Shown: positions 17,301 to 24,190 of the stretch, piece after piece
Numbering within the stretch: position 1 is the stretch's first letter
Layout of the letters: each line of letters starts with the position of its first letter
Assembly (NCBI GenBank): GCA_017563185.1
Contig: JAFXIL010000078.1
Location: 1 to 32,350, forward strand
Reading direction: 5' to 3'
Source of the DNA: Kiritimatiellia bacterium
GTDB lineage: Bacteria; Verrucomicrobiota; Kiritimatiellia; RFP12; UBA1067
DNA length: 32,350 bases
Position numbers and translations under genes: made by a program
The notes under the pieces: model-generated
Told to the model about the DNA's origin: nothing
Databases searched by the model: none
The model's input: the letters and a program-made list of their open reading frames with translations, nothing else

Positions 17301-17463
17301 TGAGACCGACTATGTGGCGCTGGCTGACTATGCAAAGGCGTTTACGAAGGGCAGCAACGGTGTGCCGCGCATAAAATCTGCCAACTCTCCTCTTGCAAAA
17401 CTAAAAAAATATCCACTTGCATACGAAAAACCAGAAGGTTCAGGACGAGTCACCATACGATAG
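14371..17463 (+). CDS. Secreted nucleoside hydrolase / LTD / 5'-nucleotidase fusion
   Basis: 1030 residues with a short signal peptide (MKKLLTMIAMAAMAAFG). Domain 1 (about 20-320) is a nucleoside-hydrolase fold with the metal/ribose motif DTDIGSSTDD at 24-33. Domain 2 (about 345-470) looks like a lamin-tail domain (EFIVLTNLSSQIELDLSGCR). Domain 3 (about 480-720) is a 5'-nucleotidase metallophosphoesterase with LHTNDTHTH near 488, DAGDYVQGT near 527, GNHEFDYG near 560 and GHSHSS near 705. Domain 4 (about 760-1000) is its substrate-binding domain with VNGGNVRADIPKG near 831. In families where the parts occur separately, the nucleotidase makes nucleosides and the hydrolase splits them to base and ribose; one secreted chain could do both. 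The last 30 or so codons switch to AT-rich usage and end GSGRVTIR. Confidence 0.88.
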   Translation: MKKLLTMIAMAAMAAFGAPKVIIDTDIGSSTDDLFALEIAAQYHKEDVIELAAVMLDRPGADNFAFTDAYLHYHELDDVPIGTIGDEKDSRRVFVPYATLVHTNDASGRAVMPRLPAGKRPGAVMEAVRLYRRILADAPDRSVDVCAIGFFTNLMRLLDTPPDAVSSLSGRDLVARKVRTLRIMAGSFDRSLDHPEYNVWGDIPSARRIFSEWPTPIVCTPYEVGVRVYYPCKEVREDFPANHPIALSYGRWDPDGPRSKSQLMWDPMTVLALIDEEKKLGFFSSSETGRVEVDGQGYTAFRPDADGRTTVQDLPLGRAVRVRRWMRRFASGENRMPEIEGGCLRVAEIAPQPREGAAGEFIVLTNLSSQIELDLSGCRVVCSRPELEVAVEAKIPQGVKLAPRGAIRLERNTYWPDSELPAKSLNILIYGADGGVKSEAFVDTRWWNGECDGTGRYFVAKAWRPLVLRADQWRPSGERRAKKPRVMILHTNDTHTHIDDGNVTFSQIATEKARLRAAGENVILADAGDYVQGTAYGGYDEGRSVIDIMNATGYDVATLGNHEFDYGIAAMTANVARCAFPVTSCNLVRRNAADEPGERVLPAYVVVTGGTARVAFVGVTTPTTLVASKPATFLSAKGDYREWDFIAGEKGEAFYAAVQKAVDEASAKADYVVVLGHLGVSADCAPYMSTDLIAHTTNFVALIDGHSHSSMEGARVKNAIGREVILAQTGCYLGALGCLTLDDGACVAASTLFPARTKEPEVEWLETRLIGAVERQLGARLAIVDSAVCSFTPGTGVRLARSQGCAAGDFAADAYWWYVREKAGLRCDFALVNGGNVRADIPKGEVTLKTLRTVQPFGGGVGLVEVDGATVLDALEFGAQVVGKSESGGFLHAAGLRYVIDARIPSSVKVSPSGAWTGGPTGARRVGHVQVYDREKGEYVPLDPAKKYFVAGNSFTLIEGGDGFEMFKRARSVNKTLETDYVALADYAKAFTKGSNGVPRIKSANSPLAKLKKYPLAYEKPEGSGRVTIR

Positions 17464-17464
17464 T

Positions 17465-17484
17465 AAAATTTTTTAAAAAATTTT
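17465..17484. repeat. AT-only 20-bp palindrome
   Basis: A4T6A6T4 forms a perfect 20-bp palindrome starting one base after the stop codon of the nucleotidase fusion. It may act as a weak transcription stop or a protein-binding site; it lacks a GC stem. Confidence 0.5.
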
Positions 17485-17557
17485 GTCATCGGCTGGGGAA
17501 TTAAGCATATATTCAAGTGTTGAGAGCCTGAGACTCTTTCCTCAGTTAACCAAAGAC

Positions 17558-17600
17558 GCCCGAGCCGGATTCCTAGCCGCCTCGGGCGTACGTGTTTTTA
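17558..17600 (+). terminator. Possible Rho-independent terminator
   Basis: The stem GCCCGAG (17558-17564) / CTCGGGC (17581-17587) contains a further inner CGG/CCG pair and is followed after a few bases by TTTTT. It lies about 100 bases after the nucleotidase fusion. The gap before the T run makes it imperfect. Confidence 0.4.
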
Positions 17601-17601
17601 T

Positions 17602-17650
17602 AGGTTTCGAAGTTTCTGGTTTCTGGTTTCGGGGTTTGGGGTTTGGGGGA
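17602..17650. repeat. GTTTC/GTTTG 7-8 nt repeat array
   Basis: Units GGTTTCGA, AGTTTCT, GGTTTCT, GGTTTCG and then GGGTTTG, the same family as the arrays at 3448, 29050 and 29777. It runs directly into the GGGGACTGTCCCC palindromes. Confidence 0.7.
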
Positions 17651-17687
17651 CTGTCCCCAAAGGGGGTTTGGGGGACTGTCCCCAAAG
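17642..17687. repeat. Tandem pair of GGGGACTGTCCCC palindromes
   Basis: Two identical copies (17642-17662 and 17667-17687) of a 21-base unit carrying GGGGACTGTCCCC flanked by TTT and AAAG, with a period of 25 bases. Each copy can fold as a hairpin. Palindromes of this kind occur as dispersed repeats in several bacterial lineages. The rest of the 17464-17880 spacer shows no convincing gene. Confidence 0.7.
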
Positions 17688-17752
17688 TATTCATGGCTGA
17701 TTGCATAATTCCACAATTCCATAATCAACAAGATACTAGATTCGCGGAAGCC

Positions 17753-17781
17753 TAGACAACAATGTTTTGTTGTGATACAAT
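17753..17781 (+). promoter_or_regulatory. Promoter of the small ORF and pectinase-like gene
   Basis: TAGACA (17753-17758), 17 bases, TACAAT (17776-17781) with extended -10 TGA. Transcription would start near 17788 and include the small ORF at 17881. Confidence 0.5.
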
Positions 17782-17880
17782 ACCCGTGAACGCACATGCC
17801 GACCGAAGATGCGCGGAATGCAAGCCATATGGAGCAAGGGCATAATTCGGCTGCAACGGAACAGGAGAAGTGGAAAAAAC

Positions 17881-18006
17881 ATGAGACGCAAAACGCAAAG
17901 TATGAAAGGCGTCATTGCATTGGCTGTAACAGGCGTTGCCGCCGGCTTGCTCGTGGGCGCGGCACGTTGCGATGTTGTGGGATTGTTGAAAGGAGATGTA
18001 AGATGA
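17881..18006 (+). CDS. Small signal-peptide-like ORF coupled to the pectinase gene
   Basis: 41 residues: a basic start (MRRKTQSMKG), a hydrophobic core (VIALAVTGVAAGLLVGAA) and a short tail. Its stop overlaps the next start as ATGA, and the ribosome binding site of the pectinase gene lies inside its end. An AGGAG lies 13 bases upstream of its own ATG, rather far. It could be a leader peptide that couples translation, or the remnant of a secreted-protein gene. I see no homologue by eye. A similar arrangement stands before the GH16 gene at 19491. Confidence 0.4.
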   Translation: MRRKTQSMKGVIALAVTGVAAGLLVGAARCDVVGLLKGDVR

Positions 18007-19253
18007 GAACGACGTTTTTGACTGTCTGCGGCTTGTCCGCAGTATCACTTTTCGCCGTCTTGCCGATTTACGGGGGCATTGACGGTGTTGCCGGAAATGA
18101 CGGAAGGACGTTGACGGGAGAGGCCATCCAGTCGGCAGTTGACGCCGCCGCAGCAGTCGGCGGAGGAGTCGTTTCGCTGGAGCGCGGGAAGACCTACCAT
18201 TCGGGCACGATTCATCTGAAGAGCGGCGTCACGCTTGAGATCCCGGAGGGCACGGTGATCGTCGGGGGCGAAAATCCGGACGACTACGACGACATCGACG
18301 ACCCTCGCATAGACGTCACGCCGGAGAGGTCGAAGAAGGTGTTCATTTCGTGTCTTTTCGCGACGAACGTGACGATCAGGGGCGGCGGCGTGATCGATGG
18401 GCGCGGTCTATGCTTCTACGACGTCAAGAGCAACAACGGGGCCGGACAGTTCGTCAAGCCGCCGCATCCTCGCCCGCGCATGGTGCAGTTCGTCGGCTGC
18501 CGTAACGTGCGCTTCGAGGGCGTGACCTTCAAGGACAGCCCCGGATGGACGTGTTGGATCAGGAACTGCGAGGACGTGGAAATCGAGCGCGTGAAGGTGT
18601 TCGGAGACCAGCGCATGCCCAACAACGACGGTCTGCACATAGATGGATGCCGCCGCGTGCATATACGTGATTGCGATCTCAAGACAGGCGACGACTGCAT
18701 CGTCATGCGGGCGATACGCGGGCCCGGAGGCAAGTCGCTCTGCGAGGACATGACGGTGGAGGATTGCCGGCTCGACAGCACCTGCCAATGCGTGCGTCTG
18801 GGATGTCCGACGGACGGCACGATCCGCCGGGGCGTGTTCCGCAGGCTTGTCATGCGCGGCGCGAACGGTATATTCTGCAACCACCCCGCGCGGTGGATGC
18901 ACCCGGGCGAAAGCGGCGGCTTCGGGATGGAGGACATCTTGTTCGAAGACTGCGACATCGCCGTCCGCCATTACCCGATTTTATATCAGGCCGATCCCGG
19001 CGTGATGCTTGGGTCGCTCGGGAACACCGTCTTCAGGAACATCTCGATCAAGGCGCATGATGCGATACGCCTTCTTGGCACGGGCGATTCCCCGGTCTGC
19101 AACGTAACCTTCGAGAACGTGACGGGAACATTGCGCGACAGCGTCCCATTGCGCATGGAATCCGTCCGCGGCATCACGTTCAAGGATTTCAGCGTTACGG
19201 GCGGCCTCGGCAAGAAACACCCCATGGCCGTCGGCGGCAAGTGTACCTGGTAG
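18003..19253 (+). CDS. Secreted GH28-like pectinase (polygalacturonase family)
   Basis: 416 residues with an N-terminal signal peptide (MRTTFLTVCGLSAVSLFAVL onward). The N-terminal strand set (AIQSAVDAAAAVGGGVVSLE, then TIHLKSGVTLEIPEGTVIVG) is the usual start of a GH28 right-handed beta-helix. The catalytic region NNDGLHIDG has its Asp near 209, and TGDDCI has the Asp pair near 230-231. The GHG/RIK part of classic polygalacturonases is altered (MRGANG, RLG), so it may act on another polyuronide or be a divergent exo-enzyme. The start at 18003 has an AGGAG at 17991-17995; a longer in-frame start at 17796 would put the signal peptide inside the protein. It expectedly cleaves pectin-type backbones outside the cytoplasm. 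No shared C-terminal tail is present. Confidence 0.82.
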   Translation: MRTTFLTVCGLSAVSLFAVLPIYGGIDGVAGNDGRTLTGEAIQSAVDAAAAVGGGVVSLERGKTYHSGTIHLKSGVTLEIPEGTVIVGGENPDDYDDIDDPRIDVTPERSKKVFISCLFATNVTIRGGGVIDGRGLCFYDVKSNNGAGQFVKPPHPRPRMVQFVGCRNVRFEGVTFKDSPGWTCWIRNCEDVEIERVKVFGDQRMPNNDGLHIDGCRRVHIRDCDLKTGDDCIVMRAIRGPGGKSLCEDMTVEDCRLDSTCQCVRLGCPTDGTIRRGVFRRLVMRGANGIFCNHPARWMHPGESGGFGMEDILFEDCDIAVRHYPILYQADPGVMLGSLGNTVFRNISIKAHDAIRLLGTGDSPVCNVTFENVTGTLRDSVPLRMESVRGITFKDFSVTGGLGKKHPMAVGGKCTW

Positions 19254-19258
19254 CGGCT

Positions 19259-19287
19259 TTGCATTTTCGCCTGAAATGGGATATAAT
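19259..19287 (+). promoter_or_regulatory. Promoter before the small ORF and GH16 gene
   Basis: TTGCAT (19259-19264), 17 bases, perfect TATAAT (19282-19287). The ATG at 19294 falls exactly on the predicted transcription start, with no room for a ribosome binding site. Confidence 0.6.
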
Positions 19288-19293
19288 GTCCGC

Positions 19294-19494
19294 ATGCAAA
19301 CATATTTACCGATGAAAACATATTTACCGAGAGTTTCCGATTTGATGATCATTGCTGTGGCCGCGCTTGTGTCGGCTGTCGCGTTCGACGCTGCGGCGGG
19401 CGAGCCGGTCGGCTTCAGGGAGCAGTGCCGGAAGCAGCGCGCCTCTTTGGCCTGTCGTTCGGTCGAACAGAATGAAACACATAACAGACAATGA
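19294..19494 (+). CDS. Small secreted-protein-like ORF coupled to the GH16 gene
   Basis: 66 residues from the ATG at 19294, or 60 from the next ATG at 19312. A 14-16 base sequence around AACATATTTACCGA is repeated in tandem across the two starts, so they duplicate each other (MQTYLP, MKTYLP). A hydrophobic signal-like segment (LMIIAVAALVSAVAFDAAAG) is followed by a polar tail with two Cys. The stop overlaps the GH16 start as ATGA. It could be a leader peptide, a small exported protein, or the 5' end of a gene whose body was replaced by the GH16 gene. No function is recognised. Confidence 0.45.
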   Translation: MQTYLPMKTYLPRVSDLMIIAVAALVSAVAFDAAAGEPVGFREQCRKQRASLACRSVEQNETHNRQ

Positions 19495-20162
19495 ACATGA
19501 GTAAACTGATTACCTTCGCCGCAGTCGCGGCGTGTGCGGCATTCGCCGCGATGGCGGACAAGAAGCAGTTCAGCGCTTTGGACGGCGAAGAGGCGAAGCG
19601 CGTCAAGACGCATAATTTGGATGGCTCGCCCGTCGTCTGCGAGAGCGTCGCGACGGTCGAAGGGCGCGAGGCGTCGCTTCTCCCGAAGGGACGCCAGTTC
19701 AAGCTGGTCTGGAACGACGAGTTCGACGGCGATCGTCTGGACGACTCAAAATGGGGCTGGCGCACCAACTTCTGGGGGCGTCCCGCGCACTGGTTCGCGA
19801 CGCCGGAGGACAATGCGCACGAAGTGAAGGACGGGCTTTTGCATTTGAAGCTCGTCAAGCGTCCGGACGGGCAGTTCGTCTCGCCGCAGCTGCAGACGGG
19901 CGAAATCGTCTGGGACGTGCCGCCTGCGGAGAATTCCAAAAATTTCTGGCCGCTCCCGAAGCGCGGCAAGCCGAAGTTCACGCACCGCTACGGCTACTAC
20001 GAATGCCGCTGCCGCCTGCAGCAGAAGCCGGGATGGTGGTCCGCGTCCTCGATGCCGGGTATGAGGTATGCCTGGATCGTGTTCCAGTGCCTGCCAAGCC
20101 TGTATGGCGGCATTTCAGGGAGATTGGGCCGTTCGTCTTGTGCTTTCATGCCCATAGTATAA
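19491..20162 (+). pseudogene. GH16 beta-glucanase-like gene, 3' truncated
   Basis: 223 codons. It starts with a signal peptide (MNMSKLITFAAVAACAAFAA) and then shows the GH16 jelly-roll entry: FKLVWNDEFDG near 68-78, DDSKWGWRTNFWG, and the strand RYGYYECRCRLQQKPGWWSA near 165-185. In GH16 enzymes this strand is followed by FW and then the catalytic E-x-D-x-x-E on the next strands. Here the frame instead runs into SSMPGMRYAWIVFQCLPSLY and stops, without the catalytic motif, and no continuation is visible in the other frames. The 3' half thus appears to be deleted or replaced. As it stands it could not hydrolyse laminarin, agar or similar beta-glycans. It shares an ATGA overlap with the small ORF before it. 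Confidence 0.7.
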
Positions 20163-20244
20163 CATAAAACTGAATAAAATCAAGACGAAAACAATGAAAT
20201 ATGAGGTTATCCCACACCCCCTCAAAGAAATTGCATTTTTCCCC

Positions 20245-20273
20245 TTGCGCCGGAAGCGCGGATTTGGCATAAT
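20245..20273 (+). promoter_or_regulatory. Promoter of the DUF2341/LamG gene
   Basis: TTGCGC (20245-20250), 17 bases, CATAAT (20268-20273) with extended -10 TGG. A leader of about 110 bases follows, with AGGAG at 20379-20383 seven bases before the ATG at 20391. Nothing else is seen in the 20163-20390 spacer. Confidence 0.5.
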
Positions 20274-20390
20274 GGTTGTGCTGAATCTTTCAGCCGCGCA
20301 GATGTGGTTTTGCGAGTTCCCTCAGGCCGCGGCCTGGCTCGCAGACGGCGCGGAAGAGGGGTTTTGCAACTACCTCATAGGAGAAAATAC

Positions 20391-23300
20391 ATGTCTATAA
20401 CCGAATGTTTCCGTAGGGGGGTAGAAACCCGTAATTATGCGTCGGCGTTCGCGCTGGCGGCAGTATTGACGGCGGCGGCATTAGCGCCGTTTGCCGCATC
20501 GGCGGGGTCGGCTACGCTCAAATGCGCGGGCTACACCGGAACCGAGACGCTGGAGAACTTCCAGGCGCTGATCAAACTGGACGAGGGGCGCTACGGCTTC
20601 AGCTACGCCGATTGCGCCGACCAGGCGGCAGGCACGGACGTGTGGTTTTCGTCCGACGCTGCCGGGGACGCCGTCCTCGAACGCGAGATCGACACATGGA
20701 ACCCAGACGGCTGCTCCTACATCTGGGTGAAGATTCCGTCTCTTGCCGCCGGCACGGAGATTACGATGCACTGGGGCGACGCGTCGAAGGCGCAGGCGGC
20801 GGCGAACACGGCAGTGTGGACCGGCTTTGCCGGCGTGTGGCACATGGGCAAAGCGAGCGGCGCGGAGACAGAGCCGGACGCGACAGGCCACGAACTGGAC
20901 GCGACGCCCCACGCCAGTACACACACCGGCTGTGTCGGCGACACCGATTTGATGATCGCTGAGGCGGACGGCTTAACCGGCGGCTGTCGCACGAACACGG
21001 TTGAGGAAACCAAAGCCAATGCGCTGGTCGTGTCGCCCTACAAAAGCAAACTGACCGATTTCAACACGTTCAGCGTCGGCGGCTGGTTCTACCAGACCGT
21101 GGCCCACAAAAGTGGCGTAGCAGGCGGCTACCGCCTGTTTTGCACCCGCCCCGCCACGCCGAATCCCGGCGGCACCGCCGCAAAATACAACGGCTGGGAG
21201 TTGACGGACGCCGTAGACGGCGATCCAAACAAAGCGGCGAGGATAACCTACGGAAAAACCGCGACACAAGAAATCGCCCCGGTGGCAATAACGGAAAGCA
21301 CACTCAACAGGTGGACCCACTACTGCGTGGTGTTCGACAGCGCGTCGCTGTCGGTGAAGGCGTATGTCGATGGCGTGCAGGTGAACTCGAAGTCGCTGAA
21401 CAGCGCCCAGCTGCCCACGGACGACAACGGCTTCTGGATAGGCAGGTTCGGCAATCGCGCAAACCCGTTCGTCGGCAAGTACGACGAAATACGCATGTAC
21501 AACGGCGCGATGTCCGCCGATCGCGTGAAGGCCGACTACGACACTGTGAAGACGCCGACGATGTTCTTCTGTCTGTCCGAGCCGAAGTCCGTCACGCTCG
21601 AATGCACGGGCTACACCGGGAGCGAGACGCTGGCGAACTTCCAGGCGTTGATCAAGCTGGACGAAGGCCGCTACGGCTTCAGCTACGCCGAGTGCGCCGA
21701 CCAGGCGGCGGGCACGGACGTATGGTTTTCGTCCGACGCTGCGGGGGACGCCGTTCTCGAACGCGAGATCGACACATGGAACCCAGACGGCAGTTCCTAC
21801 ATCTGGGTGAAGATTCCTTCGCTTGCCAAAGGTACGGAGATTACGATGCACTGGGGCGACGCGTCGAAGGCGCAGCCCGCCGCCAACACAGCGGTGTGGA
21901 CGGGCTACGCCGGCGTCTGGCACATGGGCAAGGCGAGCGGCGCGGAGACCGAGCCGGACATGACAGGCCACGAGTTGCACGCAACTCCCCACGCCTCGTC
22001 GTACTCCGGCAGCATAGGCAACACGGCGCTGATGGTCGCCGCCTCGGACGGAGTCGCCGGAGGAAGCCGCGTGCATACGACGGAGGCCAGCATCTGCAAC
22101 GCTTTGAAAGTGCCGAGCTACAAGAACCAACTGGACAACTTCAACACGTTCACCATCGGCGGCTGGTTCTTCCAGACGCTGCGCCATCCGGGCTGGAACC
22201 GCTTCTTCAGTTCGCGAGCCGCTACGCCGAATGGCGGCGTGTCCAACGGCTGGGAGCTGACATCTCCCAATAACGATTCCAACAACAAAGAAATACCCTC
22301 CGGTGTGGATAAAAACGAGTATTTGGACTGCTACGTGGGAAGAGTGTATTCGGGTGGTGCCTCCAAATCGACAAAGTTCCTGCCGACGGCAAAGGTGGAG
22401 AGCGTAGTGGGTAGATGGGTTTACTATTGCGTGGTGTTCGACGACACGTCGATGAAAGCGTATGCCGATGGCGTGCAGGTGAACGCCGGAACGATACCCA
22501 GCGATTGTCTGCCCACGGCAGACAACGGTTTTTGGGTGGGCAGGTATGGCGACCGAGGAAACACGTTCATCGGTAGATACGACGAAATACGCATGTACAA
22601 CGGCGCGATGTCGGCGGATCGCGTGAAGGCCGACTACGACACGGTGAAAGCGCCGGTGGAGTTTTTCGCGCGACCCGACGGCGTGGCGACTGCGGAATGG
22701 ACGGGCGCGGCGGGGAACGGTTCGGTGGCCGACGCCGGGAACTGGCTGTGCAAGGGCGCCGCCGGCAATGTCATCGAAGACGCGCTGCCCACGGTGGATA
22801 CGGCCGTCACGGTTTCGGGCGGCGCGGTCGTCATGCAGGCACCCTCCGGCACTACGCTGCAGTATGCGACCCTTGCGATAAACTGCACGCTGGGAGCGGA
22901 CTGCGACTGGCGTGGGCTCGGGAGCGTGGAAATCGCCGGAACCGTCGCGCTCGGCGGACACACGCTCACGCTTGCGGACACGAAGGGATCCGGCACAATA
23001 ACGGGCGAGGGCAAGCTCGTCGTCGATGTTGCCGAGGGCAAGACGGTGACGAACGGTTCGCTGGCGCTCTCCGGCGCGCTGCAGCTGGAGAAGACGGGCG
23101 AAGGAACGTTCACCGCCTCGAAGACGGGTCAGACATACACTGGCGGCACGACCGTCACCGGCGGCACGTTCATCCCCGGCGCGAACGGCACGAGCCGCAC
23201 GACCGGCGCAAGCGGCTCGCAGATAACCGTCGGCGCAGACGGCGTGTTCAACCTTCATGGTCGCAATGCTTTTCAGGATTACCATTTCGTCCTGGACGGA

Positions 23301-24125
23301 GGATCGCTGAAAAACGACGTGGCCATTGCCAGCGTCCATGAGGTAGTCGGCATAGCGTCCATCACTCTTGTCGCCGACTCCTCATTTATCCTCGATCAAC
23401 ATATCGGACTGTTCAATGCATCCAAAGCGCAAGTCAACTTGGATCTTGGCGGGCATACTCTCACGCTTCACGGCGGTGCGGCTCTTTACATGACGAACGT
23501 CAAAGCGACGCAAGGACGCATCGTCTTGGCCGGAGAAACCTATGCGAGCGGCACCGGCGGCACGCGCATAAACTGCCATACGTCCCCAGCTTCCGATCTG
23601 TCTGCGGCGGAACTGGTGATGAACGGGCATTCAGCCGTGCTCGTGCTCGCGAGCCCGTTCAAAGTCGGCGCATACGAGTGCAATTCGACATACTATGTGG
23701 GAAACGACGGATATAAAGGCCAAATGCATGTTTACGGGAGGTTCGCGCCGAACACCGACCGCTTCTACGGTGCGACGCTCCAGAACGGCGCGATGCTCGA
23801 TTTGAGCGCTCGCACCGGCTGCTTCAACACGAAGGGGAGCGGACACATCCTCGATGCGTATTGTTCGCTCGGTTTCGCGTCTGGCGCGGCGATCACCGTG
23901 AATCTCGCAGGGCGCACGGATCTCGGCGCCATCGCCAAGTCCGCTCTGCCGCTCGTCGTCCAGTGGGCGACGGAGCCGAACGCGACCTTCACCATCGACC
24001 CCGAAACGGCGAAGAGATTCAATCTCGAAAAGTGCACGATAGAAACGACGGACGGCGAAACGACCACCACGGTTCGAGGCCTCCGGCTCAGATACAAGCC
24101 GGGCTTGATTATCACAGTCAGGTAA
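20391..24125 (+). CDS. Secreted DUF2341/LamG repeat protein with beta-helix end
   Basis: 1244 residues. The ATG at 20391 follows an AGGAG and opens a signal peptide (core AFALAAVLTAAALAPFAASA, about 20-40). Two tandem units of about 360 residues follow (41-400 and 402-757). Each has a DUF2341-type domain (ENFQALIKLDEGRYGF, EIDTWNPDG) and a LamG/concanavalin-like domain ending DEIRMYNGAMSADRVKADYD. From 760 the protein changes to beta-strand repeats, opened by EWTGAAGNGSVADAGNW and including GGTTVTGGTF, the autotransporter-associated repeat pattern. Residues about 950-1244 match the first gene of the window. The end is GLRLRYKPGLIITVR, aligning with GLRLVYLGGSVFLLR there. LamG and DUF2341 domains suggest glycan or protein binding at the surface. 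No translocator barrel is encoded. Confidence 0.82.
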   Translation: MSITECFRRGVETRNYASAFALAAVLTAAALAPFAASAGSATLKCAGYTGTETLENFQALIKLDEGRYGFSYADCADQAAGTDVWFSSDAAGDAVLEREIDTWNPDGCSYIWVKIPSLAAGTEITMHWGDASKAQAAANTAVWTGFAGVWHMGKASGAETEPDATGHELDATPHASTHTGCVGDTDLMIAEADGLTGGCRTNTVEETKANALVVSPYKSKLTDFNTFSVGGWFYQTVAHKSGVAGGYRLFCTRPATPNPGGTAAKYNGWELTDAVDGDPNKAARITYGKTATQEIAPVAITESTLNRWTHYCVVFDSASLSVKAYVDGVQVNSKSLNSAQLPTDDNGFWIGRFGNRANPFVGKYDEIRMYNGAMSADRVKADYDTVKTPTMFFCLSEPKSVTLECTGYTGSETLANFQALIKLDEGRYGFSYAECADQAAGTDVWFSSDAAGDAVLEREIDTWNPDGSSYIWVKIPSLAKGTEITMHWGDASKAQPAANTAVWTGYAGVWHMGKASGAETEPDMTGHELHATPHASSYSGSIGNTALMVAASDGVAGGSRVHTTEASICNALKVPSYKNQLDNFNTFTIGGWFFQTLRHPGWNRFFSSRAATPNGGVSNGWELTSPNNDSNNKEIPSGVDKNEYLDCYVGRVYSGGASKSTKFLPTAKVESVVGRWVYYCVVFDDTSMKAYADGVQVNAGTIPSDCLPTADNGFWVGRYGDRGNTFIGRYDEIRMYNGAMSADRVKADYDTVKAPVEFFARPDGVATAEWTGAAGNGSVADAGNWLCKGAAGNVIEDALPTVDTAVTVSGGAVVMQAPSGTTLQYATLAINCTLGADCDWRGLGSVEIAGTVALGGHTLTLADTKGSGTITGEGKLVVDVAEGKTVTNGSLALSGALQLEKTGEGTFTASKTGQTYTGGTTVTGGTFIPGANGTSRTTGASGSQITVGADGVFNLHGRNAFQDYHFVLDGGSLKNDVAIASVHEVVGIASITLVADSSFILDQHIGLFNASKAQVNLDLGGHTLTLHGGAALYMTNVKATQGRIVLAGETYASGTGGTRINCHTSPASDLSAAELVMNGHSAVLVLASPFKVGAYECNSTYYVGNDGYKGQMHVYGRFAPNTDRFYGATLQNGAMLDLSARTGCFNTKGSGHILDAYCSLGFASGAAITVNLAGRTDLGAIAKSALPLVVQWATEPNATFTIDPETAKRFNLEKCTIETTDGETTTTVRGLRLRYKPGLIITVR
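20512..21577 (+). repeat. DUF2341/LamG unit, copy A (DNA-level tandem repeat)
   Basis: The first copy of a roughly 1.08-kb unit. Its start (about 20512-20860) and end (about 21482-21556) are near-identical in DNA to copy B, including silent positions; the middle is diverged. Boundaries are approximate. Confidence 0.75.
21590..22660 (+). repeat. DUF2341/LamG unit, copy B (DNA-level tandem repeat)
   Basis: The second copy of the 1.08-kb unit, immediately following copy A. Both ends are strongly conserved at DNA level, while the central LamG strands carry extra residues (NNDSNNKEIPSG region) not in copy A. Confidence 0.75.
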
Positions 24126-24157
24126 GGCGACGGCACGGGCGGGCCGAGCTCACCCCT

Positions 24158-24190
24158 GCCAAGGCATCCGCTTCGCGGACAACCTTTGGC
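24158..24190. repeat. Stem-loop before the beta-strand-repeat gene
   Basis: GCCAAGG (24158-24164) pairs imperfectly with CCTTTGGC (24183-24190), and the inner TCCGC/GCGGA pair encloses a TTC loop. It lies about 30 bases after the LamG gene and runs into the -35 and the G10 tract. It may be a dispersed repeat or a terminator-like structure; no T run follows directly. Confidence 0.5.

Noticed and set aside
17483-17755. 90-codon open frame in the spacer
   Set aside because: It is composed of repeat and palindrome sequence with no ribosome binding site or family pattern.
17796-18002. Longer in-frame start for the pectinase-like protein
   Set aside because: It would place a clear signal peptide about 70 residues inside the protein, and the AGGAG at 17991 fits the start at 18003.
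20973-23339. 788-codon open frame on the minus strand
   Set aside because: Antisense to the LamG protein; its own repeats mirror the sense-strand duplication.
20391-24125. Classical autotransporter (type V secretion)
   Set aside because: The passenger-like repeats are present but there is no C-terminal beta-barrel and the last residue is Arg, not an aromatic.
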